From: Acetobacter lambici | GTDB lineage: Bacteria > Pseudomonadota > Alphaproteobacteria > Acetobacterales > Acetobacteraceae | Direction of reading: 5' to 3' | Length of the DNA: 64,000 nucleotides | NCBI RefSeq assembly: GCF_011516885.1 | Contig: NZ_WOTD01000001.1 | Location: 124,001-188,000, forward strand | In this document: piece after piece, positions 44,685 through 54,100 of the stretch | Layout: each line of letters begins with the position of its first letter | Numbering within the stretch: position 1 is the first letter of the stretch | Position numbers and translations under genes: made by a program | Notes under the pieces: generated by a model | Seen by the model: only the letters and a program-made list of their open reading frames with translations | Told to the model about the DNA's origin: nothing | Databases searched by the model: none

Positions 44685-45767
44685 TCAGTCCACTCCATGG
44701 GCCGCAATCTCGCTTTGTTCTGCGACCTGTTCTGCCTTTTGCAGGAGCCGCAAAAAGTTTTCGCCCCAGAAGGCGGCAATCTCGCTTCTATCATACCCCC
44801 GGCGCATTAACTCGGCGGTAATGTTCGCGCCCTGCGTTGCGTCCTGCCAGTCGGCCAGCGCGCCTCCACCATCAAAATCGGAGGAAATACCCACATAAGC
44901 AGGTCCAAGCCTGCGCACCACGTAATCAATATGGTCCACAAGGTCCGCAACCCCCGCCGAGCGCCTGCCCTCCTCCGGTTTGGGCTTGAGGAAGGCGGGC
45001 ATGGCGGTTATCTGGATCAGCCCACCGCTGGCGCCAAGTGCGTCAAGCTGCTCATCATCCAGATTGCGGGGGTGGTCACACAATGTACGCACGCAGGAAT
45101 GGCTGGCAACAACTGGCGTGGCGGACGCCTCCACCGCCTGCAACATGGTCTGTTTGGATGAGTGCGAGACATCCACCAGCAGGCCAAGCCTGTTCATCTC
45201 CCGCACGGCCTCGCGCCCAAGGGAGGACAGGCCACCATGTTTTTGCGGTGTATCACCCAGACTTGGCCGGTGGATGGCCGCATCCGCCAAGGCGTTATGG
45301 CCATTATGGGTCAGGGTTACATACCGTGCCCCACGCTGCGCAAACGCACCCAGCAGGGCCGGATCATCCCCCATACCGTAGCCGTTCTCCACTGCGGGAA
45401 TAACCGCGATCTCACCTTTGGCGTGGGTGGCCCGAATATCGGCAACACGGGAGCAGACGCGCGCTGTGACCCCATTCTGCGTGCCCTGCATGGTATTAAT
45501 GGCATCCAGCATGGCAAGGCATTCGCGCTGGACCTGCGCATGCGCCTCCGCCGTAACCGGCCCCTGCGCGGTATAGGCCACAAAACAGCCAGCCGACATG
45601 CCGCCACGGTGCATTTTGGGCAAGTCCACCTTGCGGGTGGCGGTATCGACAAACGCATCGCCCCTGTCAGGCCACGGGATGTCTATGTGGCTGTCCAGTG
45701 TCAGGAGGGCACGGTGCAGGGCTATGGCGTCCTGCGGAGGGGCGGGCGGGGTCATGACTGTATCCAT
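44685..45767 (-). CDS. Membrane dipeptidase-family (peptidase M19) enzyme
   Basis: The 360-residue protein belongs to the renal-dipeptidase-like M19 family of zinc amidohydrolases that cleave dipeptides, often with D-residues. Zinc-site and substrate blocks are LTLDSHIDIPWPDRGDAF, IPAVENGYGMGDDPALLGAF, LTHNGHNALAD, LLVDVSHSSKQTM, PVVASHSCVRTLCDHPRNL and YVGISSDFDGGGALADW. No signal peptide is visible, so it is probably cytoplasmic. Start may be 45767 (MDTVMT) or 45755 (MTPPAP), the latter with GGA seven bases ahead. It is divergent from the exonuclease III gene across about 115 bp. Confidence 0.9.
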   Translation of the reverse strand: MDTVMTPPAPPQDAIALHRALLTLDSHIDIPWPDRGDAFVDTATRKVDLPKMHRGGMSAGCFVAYTAQGPVTAEAHAQVQRECLAMLDAINTMQGTQNGVTARVCSRVADIRATHAKGEIAVIPAVENGYGMGDDPALLGAFAQRGARYVTLTHNGHNALADAAIHRPSLGDTPQKHGGLSSLGREAVREMNRLGLLVDVSHSSKQTMLQAVEASATPVVASHSCVRTLCDHPRNLDDEQLDALGASGGLIQITAMPAFLKPKPEEGRRSAGVADLVDHIDYVVRRLGPAYVGISSDFDGGGALADWQDATQGANITAELMRRGYDRSEIAAFWGENFLRLLQKAEQVAEQSEIAAHGVD

Positions 45768-45881
45768 CTTCTGATATCATGGGGTTGCTACCAAAAATTG
45801 CAAGAGACATCCCCCGCACAGCCCCTTAGCGCACTGTTCTTTTTACTTGCTCTGCGGCATGCAATACGCCATGCCCTGCCC

Positions 45882-46682
45882 ATGCGACTTGTGACATGGA
45901 ACATCAATTCCCTCCGCCTGCGTATGCCGCTGCTGGAAAAGCTGACCACCTCCTTGCTGCCAGATGTTGTCTGCTTGCAAGAAACCAAGGTGACAGACGA
46001 ACTTTTCCCGCTTGATGCGGTGCGCGCCCTTGGTTTTGAACACCTGCATTACAAGGGGATGAAGAGCTACAACGGCGTAGCCATTCTCTCCCGCCTGCCA
46101 CTAAGCCCAGCAACGAACACCCCGACCTGGTACGGCAAGGAGGACTGCCGCCATGTTGCGGCCACCGTCCACGCCCCCGAAGGCGACGTAACCCTGCATG
46201 ATTTTTACGTCCCAGCGGGTGGGGATGAGCCAGACCCCGATACCAACCCCAAATTTGCCCACAAGCTTGCCTTTGTGGAGGAAGTGACCCAGTGGTTTAC
46301 CCACAACAAGCCCACCCGAACGGTGCTAGTCGGGGACCTTAACATCGCGCCTTTGGAACATGATGTCTGGAGCCACAAGCAACTGCTCAAGATTGTCAGC
46401 CATACTCCGCCAGAAACGGAACGCCTGACCCATTGGCAGCAGACCGGCTTTGTGGACGCCATGCGCCATTTTGTGCCCCCCACGGACAAGCTTTACACAT
46501 GGTGGTCCTACCGTAACAAGGACTGGCGTAAGTCCAACCGGGGGCGCAGGCTGGACCATGTATGGGTCACTCCCGACCTTGTACCCCAACTTGCCAGTAT
46601 GAGCGTACTGGAAGATGCCAGAGACTGGCCCTCCCCCTCCGACCATGTGCCCGTGGTCATGGACATCCACCCATCCCCCTGA
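45882..46682 (+). CDS. xth: Exodeoxyribonuclease III
   Basis: This AP endonuclease/3'-exonuclease acts in base excision repair. The 266-residue product has the EEP nuclease motifs MRLVTWNINSLRLR, DVVCLQETKVTDELFP, YNGVAILSRLPL, VLVGDLNIAPLEHDVW, RRLDHVWVTPDL and the final SDHVPVVMDI. The ATG at 45882 begins the conserved first strand; the open frame running up to it from 45162 is antisense to the dipeptidase gene. A hairpin follows at 46766-46789. Confidence 0.95.
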   Translation: MRLVTWNINSLRLRMPLLEKLTTSLLPDVVCLQETKVTDELFPLDAVRALGFEHLHYKGMKSYNGVAILSRLPLSPATNTPTWYGKEDCRHVAATVHAPEGDVTLHDFYVPAGGDEPDPDTNPKFAHKLAFVEEVTQWFTHNKPTRTVLVGDLNIAPLEHDVWSHKQLLKIVSHTPPETERLTHWQQTGFVDAMRHFVPPTDKLYTWWSYRNKDWRKSNRGRRLDHVWVTPDLVPQLASMSVLEDARDWPSPSDHVPVVMDIHPSP

Positions 46683-46765
46683 GCGCCCTGCTCCCTACGG
46701 TCCACCAGCGGCTTTGCCCACGGACCAATTTTCATGCATGGCAAGGCTGGTTGAGCGACTACCAA

Positions 46766-46789
46766 AAGGCGGTTATTTTTTACCGCCTT
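46766..46789 (+). terminator. Possible terminator hairpin after exonuclease III
   Basis: AAGGCGGT pairs perfectly with ACCGCCTT over an 8-base T-rich loop, and an outer CTAC/GTAG pair is also present. The T-run lies in the loop rather than behind the stem, so it is only a moderate terminator candidate. Two smaller hairpins follow (CCGGCA/TGCCGG, 46813-46827; and CACC/GGTG), in the 280-bp gap before the next gene. Confidence 0.45.
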
Positions 46790-46962
46790 ATCGTAGCAAA
46801 AAGACCTAATTCCCGGCAGATTGCCGGCATGCCACACCACGATTGCGGTGGATTTGAAGCATTTACACAAGCCCCATTAAAGAGCATACGGTCTTTGCTT
46901 ATAGAGGAAAACAGAAGCGTTGGTGATTGCTACATGCATATCATACTCTCGGATTTAAGATC

Positions 46963-47973
46963 ATGCTTTACAAAAAGTGCATAAAGTTCAGCATAGGATT
47001 AATAGCATCCGTCTTTTTTGTTTATCTGGTTCTGCGTTCTGTCTCCATTCAGAGCCTTTTTACTGCGCTCGATCATATTAATCTGTCATGGTTCCTCTGG
47101 TCTCCTCTCTGCCTTCTGGGGGCGTATGTATTCCGCATAAAGCGGTCTCAGATCATGCTAGCATCACTCAACCCGGACCTGTCTTTTGGCCGCAGCGCCG
47201 TGCCTTATATGGTTTCCGTCGCGGCCAATAATGTTTTGCCACTCCGTGCCGGAGATGCCTTACGCGCGGTCAACTTTTCCTCATGGCTCAATATCCCCAC
47301 TGTCAGTATTCTGGCGGTCATGATGGTTGAGCGTCTGATGGACCTGCTGGTCATTATTGCAGCACTGGGACTGGCGCTTTTCCTCTTTCACCCCCGCAGT
47401 GATAGCGGAGATATTCTACTGCACGGCAGTTCCACCTTTCTTATGCTGCTGGCGATCGCAATTATTGTGCTGCTGCTGTTCCCGGCGGTCATGCGCATTC
47501 CAACTGAATGGTGTCTGAAGGAACTTGCCCGCATAGTTCCCACACTTGTGGGCAAACTACGGCCGCACACAGACAAACTGTTCGGCACCCTAGTGCTCAT
47601 GGCGCATCGGCCACGCATGACGTTGCTTTTCGGCTATACCGGCATTTCGTGGTTTTTGGAGGCCTGTACGTTTTTTGTCGTCGCGCATTCCATTCCAGAA
47701 ATCGCAAACCCGGCCGCAGGGTGGCTTGCCATGCCCGTGGGCACGTTATCGACTGTATTGCCCTCCAGCCCCGGCTATGTTGGCACGTTTCATTATTTTG
47801 TCACGATCGCCGCCAAATCGCTTGGCAACACAACCGACGCATCCACGGCATTTGCCATTCTTATCCATCTTGTTTTGTGGCTGCCCGTAACCCTTTGCGG
47901 TGCTCTGTGTTTTGTTTACTGGATTATTAAACGTAACACCGTGCCTGCTGCTTCTTCCTCCTCTGCCAGATAG
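46963..47973 (+). CDS. YbhN/UPF0104-type integral membrane protein (lysylphosphatidylglycerol synthase TM-like)
   Basis: The 336-residue protein has about eight to nine membrane segments (IGLIASVFFVYLVLRSVSIQ, FLWSPLCLLGAYVFRIKRSQ, FLMLLAIAIIVLLLFPAVMR, LFGYTGISWFLEACTFFVVA, FAILIHLVLWLPVTLCGALC). It has the family blocks VSVAANNVLPLRAGDALRAV and LAMPVGTLSTVLPSSPGYVG. Such proteins resemble the flippase half of MprF and often sit in glycolipid or glycan gene clusters; substrate unknown. The ATG at 46963 is preferred over a TTG at 46927. Base composition is lower in G+C than the genes to the left. It is followed 9 bp later by the FAD oxidoreductase. Confidence 0.83.
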   Translation: MLYKKCIKFSIGLIASVFFVYLVLRSVSIQSLFTALDHINLSWFLWSPLCLLGAYVFRIKRSQIMLASLNPDLSFGRSAVPYMVSVAANNVLPLRAGDALRAVNFSSWLNIPTVSILAVMMVERLMDLLVIIAALGLALFLFHPRSDSGDILLHGSSTFLMLLAIAIIVLLLFPAVMRIPTEWCLKELARIVPTLVGKLRPHTDKLFGTLVLMAHRPRMTLLFGYTGISWFLEACTFFVVAHSIPEIANPAAGWLAMPVGTLSTVLPSSPGYVGTFHYFVTIAAKSLGNTTDASTAFAILIHLVLWLPVTLCGALCFVYWIIKRNTVPAASSSSAR

Positions 47974-47982
47974 AAAATTTAT

Positions 47983-49293
47983 ATGTCCCAGCATCTTCCT
48001 TCCTTTACGATCATTGGTGGTGGATTTTCCGGATTAAGCGCAGCATATGACCTTGCTCGCGCCGGGCATCAGGTCACTGTGCTTGAGGCGGACCGCTACG
48101 TGGGCGGGCTTGCCGGAGCGTTTGACACGGCGGGGGAAAGGCTGGACCGCTTTTACCATCACTGGTTTACAAACGATCAGGAAGTTATGGGCCTGATCAA
48201 AGATACCGGACTGGCTGATGATGTGGTTGTGCAGCCGACAAATACCGGACTGTATTACGCAGGGCATTTTTTTAAATTATCAACCCCGCTTGATCTTCTC
48301 AAATTCACGGCCCTCCCCTTTATCGACCGTATCCGCCTTGGGTTACTCACCCTGCGTGCCCGGCACGTAAAGGACTGGAAGGAACTCGAAAACCAGACCG
48401 CAGCCGAATGGCTGCGTAAGCTGGGAGGAGAAAACGTTTTTCGCGTTGTGTGGGAGCCACTTCTGGCCGGCAAGTTCGGGCCTTATGCAGATAAAGTCTC
48501 GGCAGTATGGTTCTGGAACAAGCTCAAACTCCGTGGCGGCAGCCGTGGCAAGGGTGGTGAAGAGCGACTTGTTTACATGAAAGGGAGCTTTGCCCGTCTT
48601 GCGGAAGCAACCGCCACAGGGATTGAAAAAGCAGGCGGCAAGGTTATCTGCGAAGCACCGGTTACGCAGGTCACACCTCTGGATAACGGGCGATGGCAGG
48701 TTTCCGGCCCGTGGGGCAGCGTGGAAAGTGACAAGGTCATTGCCACCACAGCTTTGCCCCTTGTTGCCGACATGGTGGAAAACTGGGCAACCCCCGAATA
48801 CCTCGCCAGCCTGCGGCGGATTGATTACCTTGCCAATGTCTGCCTTGTGCTGCAGTTGGACCGTTCCCTCTCTTCAACATACTGGTTGAATGTGAACGAC
48901 CCCAGCTTTCCATTCGTTGGTATTATTGAACATACAAATTTTGAAAATGCATCCAGTTACGCGGGTAACCATATTGTCTACCTGTCCAAATACTTACCGC
49001 ATACAGATGCACTTTATACCATGAGCCCCCAGGAGGTTCTGGACTTCTCGCTCCCCTATATCCAGAAGATGTTCCCCAAATTTGACAGATCATGGATCCA
49101 AAAGTTCGATGTCTGGAAAGCACGCTGGTCGCAACCGGTTGTGGAAAAACATTACTCCAGCCTGATCCCCAGTCAGGACGGCCCGCGCGAAGGCTTTCAC
49201 CTTTGTTCCATGGCTCAGATTTACCCTGAAGACAGAGGAACGAACTATGCCATCCGTGAAGGTCGTAAAATTGCGGCGAAATTTATAGCGTAG
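47983..49293 (+). CDS. FAD-dependent oxidoreductase (amine oxidase/protoporphyrinogen oxidase-like)
   Basis: The 436-residue protein starts with a Rossmann FAD site, FTIIGGGFSGLSAAYDLARA, followed by VTVLEADRYVGGLAGAFDT, the usual FAD-phosphate and isoalloxazine contact region. The RLDRFYHHWFTNDQEVM, VWEPLLAGKFGPYADKVSAV and CSMAQIYPEDRGTNYAIREG blocks mark a subgroup often found among polyprenyl-sugar and exopolysaccharide genes. The family includes protoporphyrinogen oxidase, phytoene desaturase-like and UDP-galactopyranose mutase-like enzymes; substrate is unknown. It lies between the YbhN-type gene (9 bp) and the GT-C-like gene (9 bp), so the three are one transcript. Confidence 0.82.
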   Translation: MSQHLPSFTIIGGGFSGLSAAYDLARAGHQVTVLEADRYVGGLAGAFDTAGERLDRFYHHWFTNDQEVMGLIKDTGLADDVVVQPTNTGLYYAGHFFKLSTPLDLLKFTALPFIDRIRLGLLTLRARHVKDWKELENQTAAEWLRKLGGENVFRVVWEPLLAGKFGPYADKVSAVWFWNKLKLRGGSRGKGGEERLVYMKGSFARLAEATATGIEKAGGKVICEAPVTQVTPLDNGRWQVSGPWGSVESDKVIATTALPLVADMVENWATPEYLASLRRIDYLANVCLVLQLDRSLSSTYWLNVNDPSFPFVGIIEHTNFENASSYAGNHIVYLSKYLPHTDALYTMSPQEVLDFSLPYIQKMFPKFDRSWIQKFDVWKARWSQPVVEKHYSSLIPSQDGPREGFHLCSMAQIYPEDRGTNYAIREGRKIAAKFIA

Positions 49294-49302
49294 GTAAACC
49301 TA

Positions 49303-50973
49303 ATGTTTGCTGTTACGAAGATTCAGAATTTTTTCCGTGGAGAATGGAAATATATTCATATTATCTACGCTTTTATTTTCCTTCTGCTTGTTGCAAACAT
49401 ATTTTTAAATCCGTATCACGACTGGGATCTTGACCACGAAATCTATTTTGGAGATCGCCTGATTTCTGGAGAGCTTATCTGGACCAAAGAGTTCCATGAT
49501 AAGTTCCCCATTGTTCCGTTCTTCCTTGCAATTCCCGCATACTTTAAGAGCGTCAAGTTGTTCAGCTTGATCTCTTTATTATTTATATGCCTTTCGTGCG
49601 TAGTCGCCTGCTCCATAATCCCAAAAATATTGAACATGAAGGGAAATGAGCGGGAAATTGTGTATTTTTACTCAGTTTTATATCTGGGATTGATCTATTT
49701 TACCTATGGATCGACCGAAACCATCAATGCCATTTCCGTCAGCTTATATGTTATTTCTTTCCTATTTATTTTCCAATCCAATACAAATGCACCTGATTCA
49801 AAATATTACCCAAGATTATCCTCCCTTATGTGGGGGGGAAGTTCGGGGGCATTGGCTATATCCATACGCCCCTATTATTTTGTCGCTTTAGCCGGTGTAA
49901 TTCTTTCTTCTATTGTTCTTGGCCGGATACTTGGTCAGACCAGAAATAAATCCTTATATATTCAGTGTATAAAAATATTAGGCCTCTGGGTTCTCGCCAT
50001 TGGTCTGTGGGGATTTATATTTAATGCCCTACCCTATATTTTAACGGGTCAGTTTTCTGCTTTTTGCGATGGTTTGCTGATGTTTCGGCAACATATAAAT
50101 CCATTATCTGGCAAGCATGATTTTTTTGTACTTGCAAAACGAGTGCCCAGTATTTTTTTCTGGATAACATGGATTTTCATGTCCATATGCGTTCTTATTT
50201 GCGTATTCAGGAACGTTACAATTCTAAAGCGGAATGAAGTAAAGCTTTTTATTGCATCCTTTATCTCTCTGCTCTTGATCATTATCCATATGTGCCTTGA
50301 GCATTATTGGGCACATTATATGCAGTTGTTTATAGGCAATTTCTGCCTCTGCGTTGTTTCATTTATTATGGTTGAAAAAAATATCATCCAATCTCAGAAC
50401 TATACACCACTCATAAAATTTCGTTATTACAAAAACATATTGTACATTTTACAGGCTTCTTTTGTATTCTTCCTGTTTGTTAACACAGCCAAAACCCTGC
50501 ACAATCTGCCAGCAGCTCAAAAAAACAATGTTGCCGCCCTGAACACGCCAGATAAAAGCTGGGAAGTCATCTCGTTTAACGCCTATCTAAACGAAAATTA
50601 TACAACAACTCGCCCGAGTTTTTTATTCCCCGACAGCATGAAAGCTCATTGGTTCTTTAGTGAACCACGCCACGGTTTTCCCCATTCAGCCAACACGAAC
50701 CATGTTTTTTTGGGCTGGTGGAAACATATCTCTTTTGAGAGCAAGAACTTCCTTAACCCGGTGGACGACAAGCACTATTGTACGCTCATAAATGCCTCAG
50801 AAATCGAACTTGTTATTCTCAAGCCTGACTCTTTGGTATTACCCTGCTTTAGTAGCGGAAAAACACAATACAAATTAAATACTGTTCTGGAGAATGGTGG
50901 GGAGAAATTGCTTATCTACAAACGCCTCCCTCCCCCAGAAAACAGTCCACTTGTAAACGCACATCCACAATAA
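49303..50973 (+). CDS. A+T-rich multi-span membrane protein, probable GT-C type glycosyltransferase
   Basis: The 556-residue protein has about eleven membrane helices up to roughly residue 400 (IIYAFIFLLLVANIFL, SLISLLFICLSCVVACSIIP, ISVSLYVISFLFIFQ, FIASFISLLLIIIHMCLEHY) and a soluble C-terminal domain of about 150 residues. The first loop is acidic (YHDWDLDHEIYFGDRLISGE), as in GT-C glycosyltransferases that use polyprenyl-phosphate sugars; I recognise no specific family. Codon use differs sharply from its surroundings: sampled 60-base lines are about 27-37% G+C while neighbours are near 55-60%. This points to recent transfer. It ends the three-gene cassette, 138 bp from the tamB stop. Confidence 0.7.
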   Translation: MFAVTKIQNFFRGEWKYIHIIYAFIFLLLVANIFLNPYHDWDLDHEIYFGDRLISGELIWTKEFHDKFPIVPFFLAIPAYFKSVKLFSLISLLFICLSCVVACSIIPKILNMKGNEREIVYFYSVLYLGLIYFTYGSTETINAISVSLYVISFLFIFQSNTNAPDSKYYPRLSSLMWGGSSGALAISIRPYYFVALAGVILSSIVLGRILGQTRNKSLYIQCIKILGLWVLAIGLWGFIFNALPYILTGQFSAFCDGLLMFRQHINPLSGKHDFFVLAKRVPSIFFWITWIFMSICVLICVFRNVTILKRNEVKLFIASFISLLLIIIHMCLEHYWAHYMQLFIGNFCLCVVSFIMVEKNIIQSQNYTPLIKFRYYKNILYILQASFVFFLFVNTAKTLHNLPAAQKNNVAALNTPDKSWEVISFNAYLNENYTTTRPSFLFPDSMKAHWFFSEPRHGFPHSANTNHVFLGWWKHISFESKNFLNPVDDKHYCTLINASEIELVILKPDSLVLPCFSSGKTQYKLNTVLENGGEKLLIYKRLPPPENSPLVNAHPQ

Positions 50974-51111
50974 TCCGCGTACCTGTTACCACGGACCATT
51001 CAGGCCATAAGCCTCCTCTTGGGCGCACTAGGGGCAACATGTCTCCTGTTACCGACAAGAGTGGGCAACAAGGTGTTTCATGGCGCGCACTCTTACTGCC
51101 GCCAATCCTCT

Positions 51112-54100
51112 TTAGTAACGATACTGCCAGAGCAGCCCCACACTGCTGCCCGGATCGTTCTCAGGTGTGGTAAATCCGGTTACGGAGCCACCCGTACCCA
51201 CGGTGGTATTGAGCTTGAGGTGGTTTGTCAGGTCCACCTGCACCTGTGCCTGCGTGCCCGAACCGGAGGTGGCCTGCTTGGCCCCCACATAAACCCCTTT
51301 CATAACGTATTTGCCCGCTTCCACGCTGGAACCACCATTACCAACACCCGAGCCGCCTCCCACGGCCAACCTGTCCAGATGCAGGGTTTTGCGTAAGGTG
51401 CCCATAGGGTCAAAGGTTGTCAGCCCGGTCAGGGTTGCCAGTGCCGTGCCCACTTCCACCATCTGGGTAGCGGAAAGGGAGCGGGCATCGGTGCCAAACA
51501 GCAGCATGGCCAGAACCTGATCCTGCGGCAGGGCGGGCATGGAATCAAAACTGATTTTTGGCGCGCTGGCATACCCCCCGACCTTGAGCATGGCAGTCTG
51601 CCCCTCGACTGCGCGATCGGCCTCAAAATCGAGTGTCGGATCAAGCTGGTGCCCCACGCCAGAACCGTTAAAGCCAACCCGCCCCTTGGTGAAGTTGAGC
51701 GAAATACCCGCCAGATCAAAGTTCCCGCGTTTGAGGTCAAACCCACCTGTTACAATGGGAGCCTGCGTGGTGCCTGTAACCATCAGGCGGCCTGCCATTT
51801 CCGCATCCAGCCCATGCCCGCGCACAAAAAACTTGCCCGGAGATGTCAGCTTAAGGTCCAACCCGATTACGGATTGATGCGTGCTGGAGGCTTTGGCTTC
51901 CTCCACGCGCTGTTTTTCCTCCCCGGGGCGGATAATATCCAGCCGGGCAATGGACGCGGGGAGCGAGTTGGGAATATTGATTTCCACACGCTGCAAATCC
52001 ACCCCCCCCACAACATCCATGCGTGTGCGTACCTGCCCGCGCACCGTTATGTCGGCATTAAGTACGGCGGTCAGCAGGTCGCTGCTCACTGGACGTGCGT
52101 TTTGGGCAAACAGGTGCAGGTCTATGGGCAAACCCGGCATGGCAACGCCCACAAACCCGCTCCCGCCCAGAGTGCCGTCTCCGGCCTTTGCACTCAGGCT
52201 CTGGATAACAATACGGTCACGCGCCCCCACCACACGGCCATTGATCGCACTGAGGTGAAAACCCTGAGAAAAATCCTGAAAATCCGCATTGATCAGGTCA
52301 ATCGCCCCCGTAACGGCGGGGGCGGCAGGGCTACCCCGGACCTGAAGAGCCATCTGCACCTGCCCCTGCGCCTGCCGCGCCTGCGCGCCCAGTATGCCGT
52401 TGGCTATGCTCAGGTCCAGATGTCCGTCGGCCCGCAGGTCCATCTGGCCCGTTTTGGACAGAGGCGCACTACCACGCACCTGTAAGCCCAGCTTGCTCCC
52501 TGCCGAGGCGTTGACCTGTATCTGCGCCAACGTGCGGGCAAGGTTGGCCGTGGCATCCACCTCCATTGCGGGCACGGACGCCGCAGCCGAACTATCTGCC
52601 ATCCGCAGGTTACTGCCCCTGACCTGCACCTTGCCTTCCGGCTTATCCAGTGCGCCAGACAGTTTGGCACTCAGCGAGACAACCCCCGTGGCATGGAGGT
52701 CGGGCATAAACGGGTGCGCCAGAGCCGGGGTTACATTCCGAATATCCGCCGTAACCGACAGACTGGGTTTTATCCGCCCCGCCACATCCAACGTGGCGGG
52801 CTGGCTACCCGGCGTGCCCAGCACCGCCCGCAAGCGGTCAATGCCCAGTGTATCCCCAAAGGATACCAGCACGGGGGCTTGCAGATTCAGGGTTTCCTGC
52901 TTTGCGGTGGCACTCAGCTTCTGAAGTTTGAGATGCTTGTCCGGCAGGTTGAGCAAAGCTTGCGTGTTCAACGCAAGAGGACTGCCCGACCAGCTTGCAG
53001 GCCCCACCTGTGCTGAAAGGAGCATTGCTGTATCCGGCCCTTTGGCACTCAGGAGCGCTTGCCCACTTACGCCGGCTACAGCAATGCCACCAAGGCGCAG
53101 GGTCATATCCGGCGTGGGGTGGGCAACCGGGTCCGTCACAGACCCCGCCAGCGCAATCGAACCTACCCGGATGGTGGGCGTAACCACATTGCCTTTGAGC
53201 TTGAGAGCCACGACTGGCTTGTCCGCCACCATACTGGTCGTGACCGACGCCGCCATGGAGCCAGCTATTTTCTGCCCCACAAGGGGGCTGTAATCTGCCA
53301 GTTTGCCAATTGTCAGGTCCAGATTGCCCTGCGGCACCACTTCCTTGGGAGCAAGGGTGAGTGCGCCCTGCCCTTTTGTGCTGTTCCACGCCAGTTTTTG
53401 CAGGTCGAGATGGCGCTTACCATCAGCAGCCTGCCCAAACGCTGCCTCCAGTAATGCTGGAGCCCGGTCCAGTGTGCCCTCAAGCGCAAGTGTGCCCTGC
53501 GGGGCTGTTGGCAGGTGGGCAACCGTTGCATCCAGCGCCAATGCCCCCTTGGGCATGGTCGCCGTGCCCAGATTGGCCTTGGCCTCCAGCGTTGCCACAA
53601 AATCCTGCAATGGCCCCTTAACTGCCAGCGCAATATTTGTATCCCCCCGCAGATTGGGGGCCAGTTTTTCCAACGCGGGCAGGCTGATATTGGCAGTCAT
53701 GTCCACAGTGCGCCCGGTCTGCACATGCCCCTGCACCGCAGCGGCCAGCGCCTGCCCCGCAAGAGTGAGGGATGACAGATCAATCTGCTGCCCCGCAGGC
53801 ATGTTGCCCTGCGCTGGTAGGGGGTGCATGGCCGCGGCCAGCGCAAAACGCCCATCGGGTCCAAGCAGGCCCGCTGCCTGCGCCTGCCCACCCGTTATGG
53901 CCAGTATGCCATTAGCCACAAGATGTGTGTCATCCTGCGGGTGAAGGGGGCGGTCGAACTGTGCGTTCACGTCCGCATGGCCACGCAGTGGCACCCCCGC
54001 AGCCTCACCCAAGGGGAGCAGATCTGGCACGCTCAGGCTGAGTGTGCCGTTTTGCGGAGCCTGCACCCGCACCTTACCCGACAGGGCCAGAACCGGGTGG

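Noticed and set aside
46683-51111. Insertion sequence or attachment repeats bounding the A+T-rich cassette
   Set aside because: No transposase, inverted terminal repeats or matching direct repeats found by eye at the borders.
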